Translations under genes and position numbers: made by a program | Shown here: in pieces, positions 8,758 through 17,983 of the stretch | Position numbering within the stretch: position 1 is the first letter of the stretch | Layout of the letters: each line of letters opens with the position of its first letter | Source: ECT2AJA-044 sp965262845 | Lineage (GTDB): Bacteria > Bacteroidota > Bacteroidia > Flavobacteriales > ECT2AJA-044 | Length of the DNA stretch: 64,000 nucleotides | NCBI GenBank assembly: GCA_965262845.1 | Contig: CBDHFX010000002.1 | Coordinates: 496,001-560,000 of the forward strand | Reading direction: 5' to 3' | Notes under the pieces: generated by a model | Database searches by the model: none | What the model saw: the letters and a program-made list of their open reading frames with translations, nothing else | What the model was told of the DNA's origin: nothing

Positions 8758-10806
8758 ATGAGACTAAAAAACTACGCACTCGGCCAGTGGATCGGGGGTG
8801 AAGGTGACGGACAACCGCTGTTCAACTCGGTCACCGGTGAAACGATCGCCGAGGTGAGCAGTGCCGGGCTTGATTTTGGGGAGATGATGGACTATGCCCG
8901 CAGGATAGGAGGTCCGGCATTGCGTAAGATGACTTTTCACGAACGGGGAAGGATGCTCAAAACGCTGGCTCTGTTCCTGCTGAAGAACAAGGAGAAGTAT
9001 TACCAGCTTTCCTATGCGACCGGAGCGACCCGGAGCGATTCGTGGATCGATATCGAAGGAGGGATCGGTAATCTTTTTGCCAATGCAAGTTTGCGCCGGC
9101 AGTTTCCGGACGAAACGTACTATGTTGATGGTGGCATGGCCTCCCTGAGCCGAAACGGAACTTTTATCGGACATCACATAATGGTACCGAGGCATGGAGT
9201 GGCCATACATATCAATGCCTTCAACTTCCCGATCTGGGGTATGCTTGAAAAAATTGCGATAAACCTGTTGGCCGGTGTCCCGGCGATCGTGAAAGCCGCA
9301 ACGATCACAAGTTATCTGACCGAATTGATGGTTCGGGATATCGCTGGATCAAAGATCCTGCCGGAAGGCAGCTTGCAGCTTATTTGTGGAAGCGCTAATG
9401 GTATCCTGGATACCGTGATCTCTCAGGATGTGGTCACCTTTACAGGGTCTTTTTCAACCGGGCGCATGCTGAAAAGACATCCCCGTTTGACGGAGGAAAC
9501 CGTTCCGTTTAATATGGAGGCCGGTTCGCTGAATGCCTGCATTCTCGGGCCGGATGCGGTTCCGGGAACTCCTGAGTTTGATCTGTTCATAAAGGAGGTA
9601 CAGCGCGAAATGACCGCAAAGTGCGGTCAGAAATGTACCGCGATCCGCAGGGCCATCGTGCCGGAGGCACTGCTGGAAGAGGTGCAGATCGCCCTGGGTC
9701 AGCGCCTTTCGAAAACAACGGTTGGGAACCCGGCCACGGAAGGAGTACGCATGGGCGCCCTGGCCGGACAAGTGCAACTGAAAGAGGTGCGCGAGAGGGT
9801 AAGGGAACTGTTAAATGACTCCGAACTGGTTTGGGGTAGCCTGGATACCGTGGAGGTGGTGAATGCAGATGCTTCAAAAGGGGCCTTTATATCTCCGCTC
9901 CTGTTAGTCAATACGGCTCCGCTACGTAAGCAGGCAACGCATGATATAGAGGCATTCGGACCGGTATCAACCCTGATGCCCTACAAGGATCTGGGTGAGG
10001 CAATCAAGTTAGTGAATATGGGCAGGGGCTCACTGGTGTGTAGCCTGGTTACGGCTAACGACGATCTGGCACGTGAATTCGTACTGAACGCCGCACCCTA
10101 TCACGGCCGGATCCTGATATTGAACGAGTCCTGTGCAAAGGAATCAACCGGACATGGGTCCCCAATGCCTTTACTTACCCACGGCGGTCCCGGTCGCGCC
10201 GGAGGCGGGGAAGAAATGGGCGGAAAACGCGGGGTGTTAAATTACCTGCAACGTACTGCTATTCAAGGGCATCCGGATACCTTGACCAAGGTGACGCATG
10301 TCTATCAGCCCGGAGCAAACCGGCCAGAGGCCAAAGAGCATTTATTCCGGCAGTATTTCGAAGACCTGACAATAGGTGATACGGTTTACACGCACAAGCA
10401 CACCGTTTCCGAAGCCGATATCGTAAATTTTGCAAACGTATCGGGAGATAATTTCTACGCACACATGGATGCAACCTCACTGGAGGGAACTATTTTTAAG
10501 CAACGTGTGGCACACGGTTATTTCATTATGAGCAAGGCGGCCGGACTTTTTGTGGACCCGAAGAAAGGGCCGGTACTCCTGAATTACGGTATTGATGAAG
10601 CGCGTTTTACTAAACCGGTTTATCCGGGAGCAACTATCGGAGCCAGGTTTACGGTTAAGGAGAAGGTTGATCAGGAAAAGCGGAGTGAAGACGACGTTGC
10701 GAAAGGCATCGTAAAATTTCTGGTTGATGTATATGACGAAACCGGGGAAACGGTGGCCCTGGCAACGATCTTAACAATGGTGAAAAAACGCAACCAAAAC
10801 ACATGA
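8758..10806 (+). CDS. paaZ: Bifunctional oxepin-CoA hydrolase / semialdehyde dehydrogenase PaaZ
   Basis: This 682-residue fusion has an N-terminal aldehyde dehydrogenase domain (about 1-520) and a C-terminal MaoC-type hydratase domain (about 535-682), the PaaZ arrangement of the phenylacetyl-CoA pathway. PaaZ opens the oxepin-CoA ring and oxidises the resulting aldehyde with NADP+. Catalytic residues are in place: Glu254 (FNMEAGS) and Cys293 (CGQKCT) in the dehydrogenase, Asp564 and His569 (SGDNFYAHMD) in the hydratase. These correspond to E256/C295 and D561/H566 of the E. coli enzyme. The paaABCE monooxygenase genes are not in the window, so the enzyme may serve phenylacetate or another CoA-thioester route. 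It overlaps the next gene by ATGA. Confidence 0.93.
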   Translation: MRLKNYALGQWIGGEGDGQPLFNSVTGETIAEVSSAGLDFGEMMDYARRIGGPALRKMTFHERGRMLKTLALFLLKNKEKYYQLSYATGATRSDSWIDIEGGIGNLFANASLRRQFPDETYYVDGGMASLSRNGTFIGHHIMVPRHGVAIHINAFNFPIWGMLEKIAINLLAGVPAIVKAATITSYLTELMVRDIAGSKILPEGSLQLICGSANGILDTVISQDVVTFTGSFSTGRMLKRHPRLTEETVPFNMEAGSLNACILGPDAVPGTPEFDLFIKEVQREMTAKCGQKCTAIRRAIVPEALLEEVQIALGQRLSKTTVGNPATEGVRMGALAGQVQLKEVRERVRELLNDSELVWGSLDTVEVVNADASKGAFISPLLLVNTAPLRKQATHDIEAFGPVSTLMPYKDLGEAIKLVNMGRGSLVCSLVTANDDLAREFVLNAAPYHGRILILNESCAKESTGHGSPMPLLTHGGPGRAGGGEEMGGKRGVLNYLQRTAIQGHPDTLTKVTHVYQPGANRPEAKEHLFRQYFEDLTIGDTVYTHKHTVSEADIVNFANVSGDNFYAHMDATSLEGTIFKQRVAHGYFIMSKAAGLFVDPKKGPVLLNYGIDEARFTKPVYPGATIGARFTVKEKVDQEKRSEDDVAKGIVKFLVDVYDETGETVALATILTMVKKRNQNT

Positions 10807-11132
10807 AGGCTACGGATCGGCTAAAGTTGAAACCGCCTTATTACGCCGTGATCTTCGCCTATGAACCAGGTCCGGCGCTGGAGGGCTATGCTGAAATGGA
10901 CAGGGAGACGCTTGAACTGGTCAGACAAATGCCAGGCTACCTGGGACACGAATCGCGGAACGATGGGGCAGGTACCCTCTTTATATCCTACTGGAAAGAT
11001 CTGCGATCGGTTAATAACTGGTCGCAAAATGAGCGTCACCGTAAGGCCATGAAGGGCGGACAAAGCGGATGGTACAAGTGGTACCACAGCCAGACCTGTC
11101 GGATCGAGCGATCGAATTATTTTGAATTTTGA
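10803..11132 (+). CDS. ABM-superfamily (antibiotic biosynthesis monooxygenase-like) small protein
   Basis: This 109-residue protein has the dimeric ferredoxin-like look of the ABM superfamily: YYAVIFAYEPG at the first strand, a central helix (MDRETLELVRQMPGYLGHES) and TLFISYWKDLRSVNNWSQNERHRKAM. Such proteins include heme-degrading enzymes, quinol monooxygenases and small stress proteins; this one's chemistry cannot be told. The ATG overlaps the paaZ stop (ATGA), which implies translational coupling and a role linked to acyl-CoA catabolism. Confidence 0.7.
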   Translation: MKATDRLKLKPPYYAVIFAYEPGPALEGYAEMDRETLELVRQMPGYLGHESRNDGAGTLFISYWKDLRSVNNWSQNERHRKAMKGGQSGWYKWYHSQTCRIERSNYFEF

Positions 11133-11143
11133 AGCAGGAAGGA

Positions 11144-11914
11144 ATGAACACCATTGATAAAGGACAGGTAACATGCCAAATTTCGCAAGGTGTAGGGACG
11201 ATCGAATTCGGGCACCCGGGAAGCAATTCACTCCCAGGCAGGATATTAGAAAAACTAGCCCAGGCAATCACGGAATTCGGGAAGAACGATGAGGTGAAGG
11301 TGATCATATTGAAAAGTTCGGGAGATCGGACCTTTTGTGCCGGAGCATCCTTTGATGAACTGATATCGATCGGGGATCACCCCACCGGTAAGGCGTTTTT
11401 TATGGGTTTTGCCCGGGTGATCAACGCGGCCCGCAAGTGTCCTAAGTTCATCATCGGTCGTGTTCAGGGCAAGGCCGTAGGTGGAGGGGTTGGAATAGCC
11501 TGTGCCGTGGACTACTGCATGGCAACCCAGTTCGCTTCTGTGAAGCTGAGCGAATTGTCCATTGGTATTGGCCCCTTCATTGTTGGTCCGGTCATAGAGC
11601 GCAAGATCGGAACCAGTGCCATGACCGAACTGGCGATCAATGCCACTGAATGGCGAACAGCTGAATGGGCGCAGACGAAAGGTATGTACCTGGAAGTCTT
11701 CGGATCAGCTGAAGCTATGGATGAAGCCATTTCGGGCCTCGCGGCCCGATTGGCATTAAGCAACCCGGAGGCAATGAAACTCCTGAAGGAAACTTTCTGG
11801 AAAGGAACGGAAGATTGGGACGAACTCCTTGAGCGTCGTGCCGAAATGAGCGGGAAGTTAGTCCTGAGTGACTTCGCCGTTAATGCAATCAATGCCTTCA
11901 GGCAAAAATCCTAA
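11144..11914 (+). CDS. Enoyl-CoA hydratase/isomerase family protein (PaaG/PaaF-like)
   Basis: About 256 residues from ATG 11144, which is preceded by AGGAAGG; an in-frame TTG at 11129 is less likely. The crotonase signature is present: oxyanion-hole segments DRTFCAGASFDEL and VQGKAVGGGVGIACAVDYCMAT, followed by SVKLSELSIGIGPFIVGPV. It should hydrate or isomerise an enoyl-CoA in the cytoplasm. The position 11 bp after the ABM gene, in a paaZ-led operon, suggests the beta-oxidation-like steps of phenylacetyl-CoA breakdown, but family sequence alone does not separate PaaF from PaaG or from a general hydratase. Confidence 0.85.
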   Translation: MNTIDKGQVTCQISQGVGTIEFGHPGSNSLPGRILEKLAQAITEFGKNDEVKVIILKSSGDRTFCAGASFDELISIGDHPTGKAFFMGFARVINAARKCPKFIIGRVQGKAVGGGVGIACAVDYCMATQFASVKLSELSIGIGPFIVGPVIERKIGTSAMTELAINATEWRTAEWAQTKGMYLEVFGSAEAMDEAISGLAARLALSNPEAMKLLKETFWKGTEDWDELLERRAEMSGKLVLSDFAVNAINAFRQKS

Positions 11915-11996
11915 TTTCGCCATGATCGCCATGTTGGATACCGCCGGTTTGATCTTCAGGCAATCTTAGGCAATTCCCCAAAAAAACCTTGTGCCA

Positions 11997-14048
11997 ATGG
12001 ATAAAACAGTATTAAAAAAAGCGTTTCGCCTAATGAGTACGGCCAGGTGTATGGCCGAGATCTATGAGGAAAATGCATCATTTACGTCCAAATACGTGCA
12101 TGCGACGTCCAGGGGTCATGAAGCCATACAACTGGCCCTGGGTATGCAGCTTAAACCCCAGGACTGGGTGGCTCCCTACTATCGCGACGACAGTATCCTG
12201 CTTGGGATCGGGATGACCCCGTATGACTGCATGCTGCAACTGATGGCTAAACGCGACGATCCCTTCTCAGGAGGGCGTACCTACTATTCACATCCATCCC
12301 TGAATGATCCGGACAAACCTAAGATCCCGCACCAGAGTTCTGCAACCGGAATGCAGGCCATTCCAACAACCGGCGTGGCCATGGGTATCAGGTATCGGGA
12401 AATGCAGGGACTCAATGAAGACTATGGCGGTGAGGCCCCGGTTGTGGTGTGTAGTATGGGCGATGCGTCCGTGACTGAAGGTGAAGTGAGCGAGGCTCTT
12501 CAGATGGCAGTACTTAAAAAACTTCCCATCCTGTACCTGATACAGGATAATGAATGGGGCATTTCTGCCAGTGCAGCCGAAACCCGTGCACAAAATGCTG
12601 CCGAATTTGCAAGGGGATTCAAGGGTCTTGGGGTCCGTTCCACTGATGGAAGCGATTTCAGGAAGTGCTATAAAACGGTCAGGGATGTGCTCAGAACGAT
12701 TCGCAAGGAACGCCGCCCCTTTCTGATCTACGCCAAAGTTCCCCTGTTAGGCCACCATACGAGTGGCGTTCGAAAGGAACAGTACCGCGACGATCTCGGC
12801 GAAGCCGCCAAACGTGATCCGTTTCCTGTACTGCGTGCCGCACTCCTCGCCGAAGACATAAGCGAAGAAGATCTGGAGCAGATCGAAAAGGAAGCTCGCG
12901 CTGAAGTGGAAGCCGACTACCAACGTGCCAGAGACGCCGAGGACCCCCGTCCGGAAGATCTTTTTGATTACGACTATGCCCCAACGCCGGTCACAGAGGA
13001 AAAGGGAGAGCGTGAACCAGCCGGAAAAGAGGCAATCGTTATGGTGGATTCAGCCTTATTCGCCATTCGTGAACTAATGGAAGCCCATCCGGAGGCATTG
13101 TTCTACGGTCAGGATGTTGGAGGCCGGTTAGGCGGCGTATTCCGCGAGGCAGCCACTTTGGCCCGGCAGTTCGGAGACGAACGCGTGTTCAACACCCCGA
13201 TCCAGGAAGCTTTTATTATCGGTTCCACGGTCGGTATGTCTGCGGTCGGACTCAAGCCGATCGTAGAAGTGCAATTCGCAGACTATATTTGGCCGGGGCT
13301 CAACCAGCTCTTCACCGAAGTTAGCCGGAGTTATTATCTCTCGAACGGGAAATGGCCGGTGAGCACAGTCATCCGGGTGCCTGTTGGCGCATATGGATCG
13401 GGCGGGCCCTACCACAGCTCGTCGGTGGAAAGTGTGTTGACCAATATCCGCGGGATCAAGGTAGCCTACCCCAGTACGGGGGCCGACCTCAAAGGCCTGA
13501 TGAAAGCTGCGTACTATGATCCGAATCCGGTCGTGATGCTGGAACACAAAGGATTGTATTGGTCCAGGATCAAAGGCAGTGAAGCAGCCCGTACCGTGGA
13601 GCCGAATGCCGATTATGTGATCCCCTTTGGCAAGTCGCGTATCGCCCTGCGGGCTGATGAGGCCCGCTGTAAAGCGGGCGAAACCCTCGTGGTGATAACC
13701 TACGGAATGGGGGTTTACTGGGCTACGCAGGCAGCCGGAAAGTTCAAGGGTCAGGTAGAAGTCCTTGACCTGCGTTCCCTGCTACCACTTGACAAAAAGG
13801 GTATTTACGAGGCAGTTCGCCGCCACAACAAATGTTTGGTGGTTACGGAGGAACCGGTGGATAGCAGCTTTGCTCAAGGCGTGGCCGGCTGCATTCAGGA
13901 GCATTGTTTCCGCGATCTTGACGCGCCGGTTAAGGTACTCGGATCCGAGAATATGCCGGCGATCCCGCTGAACAGCACACTGGAATCAACCATGATCCCG
14001 AATGCCGATAAGGTTGCCCGGGCAATCAGCGATGTCCTGGACTATTAG
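11997..14048 (+). CDS. Fused E1 alpha/beta subunit of branched-chain 2-oxoacid dehydrogenase
   Basis: From ATG 11997 (GTG 11991 is the alternative) this is a 683-residue thiamine-diphosphate enzyme. Residues 1-330 are the alpha subunit (SRGHEAIQLALG, the TPP-binding GDASVTEGEVSEALQMA, HTSGVRKEQYR). Residues about 345-683 are the beta subunit (FYGQDVGGRLGGVFR, NTPIQEAFIIGSTVGMSAVGLKPIVEVQFADY). Fused E1 chains are common in Bacteroidota. It decarboxylates 2-oxoisovalerate-type acids and passes the acyl group to an E2 lipoyl protein that is not in the window. LipB, which starts lipoylation, is encoded at 26.8 kb. It follows the hydratase gene by about 80 bp and ends at a terminator-like hairpin. 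Confidence 0.92.
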   Translation: MDKTVLKKAFRLMSTARCMAEIYEENASFTSKYVHATSRGHEAIQLALGMQLKPQDWVAPYYRDDSILLGIGMTPYDCMLQLMAKRDDPFSGGRTYYSHPSLNDPDKPKIPHQSSATGMQAIPTTGVAMGIRYREMQGLNEDYGGEAPVVVCSMGDASVTEGEVSEALQMAVLKKLPILYLIQDNEWGISASAAETRAQNAAEFARGFKGLGVRSTDGSDFRKCYKTVRDVLRTIRKERRPFLIYAKVPLLGHHTSGVRKEQYRDDLGEAAKRDPFPVLRAALLAEDISEEDLEQIEKEARAEVEADYQRARDAEDPRPEDLFDYDYAPTPVTEEKGEREPAGKEAIVMVDSALFAIRELMEAHPEALFYGQDVGGRLGGVFREAATLARQFGDERVFNTPIQEAFIIGSTVGMSAVGLKPIVEVQFADYIWPGLNQLFTEVSRSYYLSNGKWPVSTVIRVPVGAYGSGGPYHSSSVESVLTNIRGIKVAYPSTGADLKGLMKAAYYDPNPVVMLEHKGLYWSRIKGSEAARTVEPNADYVIPFGKSRIALRADEARCKAGETLVVITYGMGVYWATQAAGKFKGQVEVLDLRSLLPLDKKGIYEAVRRHNKCLVVTEEPVDSSFAQGVAGCIQEHCFRDLDAPVKVLGSENMPAIPLNSTLESTMIPNADKVARAISDVLDY

Positions 14049-14100
14049 GGGAGTTGGACACAGGGGGAAAAGTGTATGCTCCCTCCCCTACTCTTTTTTT
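14047..14100 (+). terminator. Rho-independent-like terminator after the E1 gene
   Basis: AGGGGAG (14047-14053) pairs with CTCCCCT (14083-14089) and is followed by TCTTTTTTT (14092-14100). The loop is long (29 nt) with possible inner pairing. The T run overlaps the 3' end of the convergent rsmG. Confidence 0.45.
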
Positions 14101-14729
14101 CTGCCCTGCACGGGCAGATAAACCAGTTGCTTGGTTTTAAAGAATTCCTCGTCAAAGAACTTGTTCAACGACGTTAGTTGAGCCTCTGGAAAATCAGTCA
14201 GTTCCTCGCGGAGATCTCCCCCTTTCAGATATAAAATTCCGTTAGGACGTTCGTGGCCCGATTCAGGCAGGAACTTCCTGCGCACCCATGGAACAAAGGC
14301 CTCCATACGCGTAACGGCCCGACTCACCACGAAGTCGAACTTGTCCTTCACCTTCACGGCCTGCTGATGCGCGGCTGTTACATTGCTGAGCTTGAGTTCC
14401 TCAGCCACGGCCCGAACCACCCTGATCTTCTTGCCGATTGAATCAACCAGTTGAAATTCGGTCCCGGGGAACAGGATCGCCAGGGGAATTCCCGGAAATC
14501 CGCCACCAGTTCCTACATCCAGCACTTTGGCCCCGGTCCTGAATTCCTGCACTTTGGAAATGGCCATGGAATGCAGCACATGTCGTTCATAAAAATGTTT
14601 GGTGTCTTTCCGCGAAATCACATTGATCCGGGCGTTCCAATCGAGATACAACGCGTGTAGCTGTACGATCTGCGATCGCTGCTTATCGGATAACTCCGGA
14701 AAATAATAAAAAATGCGTTCTGCCTTCAC
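14088..14729 (-). CDS. rsmG: 16S rRNA (guanine-527-N7)-methyltransferase RsmG
   Basis: This 213-residue SAM-dependent enzyme methylates G527 of 16S rRNA. It shows the GidB/RsmG pattern: N-terminal helix with LHALYLDWNARINVISRKD, a FYERHVLHSMAI segment, SAM motif I VLDVGTGGGFPGIPLAI, then VSRAVTRMEAFVPWVRR. Length is usual. It runs convergent to the E1 gene and divergent to tgt, leaving a 120-bp control region between the rsmG and tgt start codons. Confidence 0.95.
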   Translation of the reverse strand: MKAERIFYYFPELSDKQRSQIVQLHALYLDWNARINVISRKDTKHFYERHVLHSMAISKVQEFRTGAKVLDVGTGGGFPGIPLAILFPGTEFQLVDSIGKKIRVVRAVAEELKLSNVTAAHQQAVKVKDKFDFVVSRAVTRMEAFVPWVRRKFLPESGHERPNGILYLKGGDLREELTDFPEAQLTSLNKFFDEEFFKTKQLVYLPVQGRKKE

Positions 14730-14836
14730 AGACTCGCTTTCTTGTTTTTGAGATTTAATGATTTAGATTGATTGCAAATCGGCGCTAAATTTAGTGATTA
14801 TCCTACGAGTCAGAGACCTGCCCTTTGCCATTTACT

Positions 14837-14844
14837 TATTTTTG
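14837..14844 (+). promoter_or_regulatory. TAnnTTTG -7 box of tgt
   Basis: TATTTTTG, a perfect Bacteroidota -7 element, ends 5 bp before ATG 14850. The transcript would start almost on the start codon, so tgt mRNA is probably leaderless or nearly so. This supports ATG 14850 over the upstream in-frame start. Confidence 0.6.
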
Positions 14845-14849
14845 CCGCC

Positions 14850-15980
14850 ATGCAGTTCAAGCTGGAAGCAACAGATCCATCCTCAAAGGCGCGTGCCGGA
14901 AAAATGACCCTTGCACATGGGGTGGTGGACACCCCGATCTTTATGCCTGTGGGTACAACAGGAACCGTGAAGGGCGTGCATCAGCATGAACTGAAGGAGG
15001 ATATTCAGGCGCAGATCATTCTAAGCAATGCCTACCACCTCTACCTGCGCCCCGGACCCGAGATCCTGGAAGCCGCGGGTGGACTTCACAAATTTATCGG
15101 TTGGAATAAACCGATCCTGACCGACAGTGGCGGATACCAGGTTTATTCGCAAGCTGATACGAGAAGGATCACAGAGGAAGGGGTTCACTTCAGGAGTCAT
15201 ATCGACGGTCGCAAGCTGTTCTTTAGTCCGGAAGTGGCGATCGATATTCAGCGGGTGATCGGAGCGGACATTATTATGGCCTTTGACGAATGCCCCCCCT
15301 ACCCTTGTGACTACCAGTATGCCAGTAAGAGTATGCACATGACCCATCACTGGCTCAGGCGGTGCTGCGTGCATTTTGACAAGGGCAAAGGCAAATATGG
15401 GTACGGGCAAACCCTGCTACCAATTGTCCAGGGAAGTGTGTATGCCGATCTGCGCAAGCAGAGTGCGGAATTCATTGCGTCAATGGACCGGGAAGCAAAC
15501 GCTATTGGCGGACTCAGTGTAGGTGAGCCAAAGGAGGAAATGTACGAAATAACCGATGTGGTCACCGGGATCCTTCCGGCCGATAGGCCGCGCTATTTAA
15601 TGGGCGTGGGGACCCCGGCGAATATCCTGGAAGGCATCGGACTGGGGATCGACCTGTTCGATTGCGTGATGCCTACACGGAACGCACGCAATGGGCAGAT
15701 CTTCACTTTGGAGGGGATCATCAACCTGAAAAACAAGAAGTGGGCAAGCGATCTTGGTCCGCTTGACCCTAACGGAACCAGCTACGTGGATCGGGCCTAC
15801 AACCGGGCCTACGTGCGGCACCTCATCCATAGCAACGAACACCTGGGCAAGCAAATCACAAGCATTCACAATTTGGCCTTTTATTTATGGTTAGTGAAAG
15901 AGGCCCGGAAACATATTTTAGCGGGCGACTTCCGATCCTGGAAGGATCAAATGGTGCCAAAACTCGAATACCGACTATAA
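14850..15980 (+). CDS. tgt: Queuine/preQ1 tRNA-ribosyltransferase Tgt (zinc cysteines absent)
   Basis: 376 residues from ATG 14850 (MQFKLEATD). It exchanges G34 for a queuosine precursor in GUN-anticodon tRNAs. The TIM-barrel landmarks are clear: DTPIFMPVGTTGTVKG, Asp92 in LTDSGGYQV, GGLSVGEPKEEM, and the nucleophile Asp271 in LFDCVMPTRNARNG. At the C-terminus, where most bacterial Tgt have a CxCxxC zinc site, this protein reads PLDPNGTSYVDRAYNRAYVRHL, with no cysteines. I believe this is the usual Bacteroidota form. The stop directly touches the start of the LptF/G gene. Confidence 0.95.
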   Translation: MQFKLEATDPSSKARAGKMTLAHGVVDTPIFMPVGTTGTVKGVHQHELKEDIQAQIILSNAYHLYLRPGPEILEAAGGLHKFIGWNKPILTDSGGYQVYSQADTRRITEEGVHFRSHIDGRKLFFSPEVAIDIQRVIGADIIMAFDECPPYPCDYQYASKSMHMTHHWLRRCCVHFDKGKGKYGYGQTLLPIVQGSVYADLRKQSAEFIASMDREANAIGGLSVGEPKEEMYEITDVVTGILPADRPRYLMGVGTPANILEGIGLGIDLFDCVMPTRNARNGQIFTLEGIINLKNKKWASDLGPLDPNGTSYVDRAYNRAYVRHLIHSNEHLGKQITSIHNLAFYLWLVKEARKHILAGDFRSWKDQMVPKLEYRL

Positions 15981-17057
15981 TTGAACTTGCTTGACCGATA
16001 CATCGTATTTCGTTTTTTAGGGACATTTTTATTCGTGATTTCGCTGATCCTGCTCATTGCCATCGTCTTCGATGTGAGCGAGAAAGTCGACAACTTTGTG
16101 CAGCACGAGATCCCGCTAAAGGTGATCCTGGTTGATTACTACCTCAACTTTGCCTTTTATTACGGCAATCTGTTTTCAGCGCTTATCATTTTCGTAGCAG
16201 TGATCATTTTCACGAGCCGACTGGCCCAGAATACGGAAATCGTGGCTATGCTTGCGGGAGGGGTCAGCTTCAACCGCCTGCTGCGACCCTACTTTATTGC
16301 AGCGACCGTTCTCGTATTCATCTCGCTCTACCTCAACAACTTCTTTGTTCCGCACGCAAATGAAACCCGGGTCAGCTTTGAGCAGGCCTATGTGAACGGC
16401 AGGTTCAGTAGCCGGTATCGCAACCTACATCGCAAGATCGGTCCCGAAACCTACATCTACCTCGAAAGCTTCAACACCACTAAGAAAGCGGGCTATCACT
16501 TCTCACTGGAGCAATTCAGCAATGACAGTTTACGCTACAAACTGCTGGCCGATTTTCTGCGGTGGGATTCCATTGGGCATGTCTGGCAGCTCGAAAACTA
16601 CTACGCACGGCATATTAACGGCCGGGAGGAAACACTCGAACGCGGCAATCGCAAGGATACCGTGCTGAATTTTAGTCCGGATGATCTCGTCACCAGACTG
16701 CAAACCATCGAAACCATGGACTACAGCCGGCTCAACAGGTTCATTGAGCAGGAGGAATTCCGGGGTTCCGAAAATCTGGTCTACTATTACATCGAACGCA
16801 ACCGCCGGCTCGCATTTCCTGCAGCCACCTATATTCTCACCCTGATCGGTGTTTGCCTTAGTTACCGCAAACGCCGCGGTGGTATGGGCCTGAATATCGC
16901 TCTCGGATTCGCTGCCATCTTCGTTTACATCTTTTTTATGCAGGTCAGCACCACATTTGCCACCAATGGAAACCTTTCGCCAGCCCTTGCCGTGTGGATC
17001 CCCAACATCACCTTCGGCATCCTTGCACTATTACTCTACCGCCATGCGCTCGAATGA
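15981..17057 (+). CDS. LptF/LptG-family lipopolysaccharide export permease
   Basis: This 358-residue inner-membrane protein has the YjgP/YjgQ layout: two N-terminal helices (FRFLGTFLFVISLILLIAIV; about 55-75), a third near 100-120, a beta-jellyroll periplasmic part (about 130-270), and C-terminal helices (about 275-355). With LptB it would power LPS transfer to the Lpt bridge. The start is TTG 15981 immediately after the tgt TAA (TAATTG); no nearer ATG exists. Bacteroidota often keep only generic LptF/G names, and one protein cannot be assigned to F or G from sequence. Confidence 0.85.
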   Translation: MNLLDRYIVFRFLGTFLFVISLILLIAIVFDVSEKVDNFVQHEIPLKVILVDYYLNFAFYYGNLFSALIIFVAVIIFTSRLAQNTEIVAMLAGGVSFNRLLRPYFIAATVLVFISLYLNNFFVPHANETRVSFEQAYVNGRFSSRYRNLHRKIGPETYIYLESFNTTKKAGYHFSLEQFSNDSLRYKLLADFLRWDSIGHVWQLENYYARHINGREETLERGNRKDTVLNFSPDDLVTRLQTIETMDYSRLNRFIEQEEFRGSENLVYYYIERNRRLAFPAATYILTLIGVCLSYRKRRGGMGLNIALGFAAIFVYIFFMQVSTTFATNGNLSPALAVWIPNITFGILALLLYRHALE

Positions 17058-17943
17058 ATTTAAAAGCCAGCTCCAGCTTCACTTCGTCGTCTTTGTCTGG
17101 GGCATTACTGCCAGTCTTGGCGAGCTCATCACCCTGCCCGCCACCCAGCTCGTTTGGCACCGCATGCTTATCGCCGCTGCCAGTTTATACCTGTGGACCC
17201 GCATTAAAAAGATTGATCTCACAGCCGAATGGATACCGGCGCTCAAAATGATCGGCACCGGCGCGATCACAGCTGCTCACTGGATCGCCTTTTTCCATGC
17301 CATCAAGATCTCCAACGTAAGCATCACCCTGGCTTGCCTGAGTTCCTCGGCCCTCTTTGCGAGCTTGCTCGAACCCCTGATCTTTCGCCGACCTGTCAAT
17401 TTCAGTGAGATCCTCTTCGGACTTCTCACCATCTTCGGGATCCTGGTGATCTTCGAAGTCACAACCGGACATGAATGGGGCATTATCACGGCGCTCATTT
17501 CCGCCCTGCTCGCCACCACTTTCGCCGTTATCAACGGTATTTTCGCCAGGTTCCACCACCCTGCCGTGATCACAACCTATGAAATGATCGGCGGGGTTAT
17601 TGCGGTCAGTTTATACCTCGCCCTCACGGGCGGATTTACAAAGCAGATGTTCGATCCACCCCTGATGGACTGGGCCTGGCTCTTCCTGCTCGGAACCCTG
17701 TGTACGGCCTATGCGTTCATCGTATCGGTGCAGGTAATGAAATTCCTGAACCCGTATACCGTGGTCCTCACCATCAATCTGGAACCCGTGTATGGCATCA
17801 TGGGCGCTTATCTCATTTTTGGTGATGCCGAAAAAATGAACCTCAGCTTTTACCTGGGCACCCTTCTCATTTTAGCCGCGGTGTTTGGGAATGCCCTGAT
17901 GCGTCGCTTTTTTCGGCGAAGGCAAGCCAATCAGTATCATTAG
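17044..17943 (+). CDS. EamA/DMT-family transporter
   Basis: 299 residues from ATG 17044 (MRSNEFKSQL), which overlaps the permease gene end by 14 bp. The longer frame from 16957 would read through permease codons and is rejected. Ten hydrophobic segments form two EamA repeats; the second repeat includes TTYEMIGGVIAVSLYLAL and NLEPVYGIMGAYLIFGDAE, the typical DMT ending. It probably exports or imports a small metabolite; substrate unknown. The overlap suggests a tgt-lptF/G-eamA operon. Confidence 0.85.
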   Translation: MRSNEFKSQLQLHFVVFVWGITASLGELITLPATQLVWHRMLIAAASLYLWTRIKKIDLTAEWIPALKMIGTGAITAAHWIAFFHAIKISNVSITLACLSSSALFASLLEPLIFRRPVNFSEILFGLLTIFGILVIFEVTTGHEWGIITALISALLATTFAVINGIFARFHHPAVITTYEMIGGVIAVSLYLALTGGFTKQMFDPPLMDWAWLFLLGTLCTAYAFIVSVQVMKFLNPYTVVLTINLEPVYGIMGAYLIFGDAEKMNLSFYLGTLLILAAVFGNALMRRFFRRRQANQYH

Positions 17944-17983
17944 CTAAGGTCATGTGACCTGCTCCCACCCTCATTAGGAATTC

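Noticed and set aside
16957..17043. Longer N-terminus for the EamA transporter.
   Set aside because: The extra codons lie within the permease gene in another frame, and homology starts at ATG 17044.
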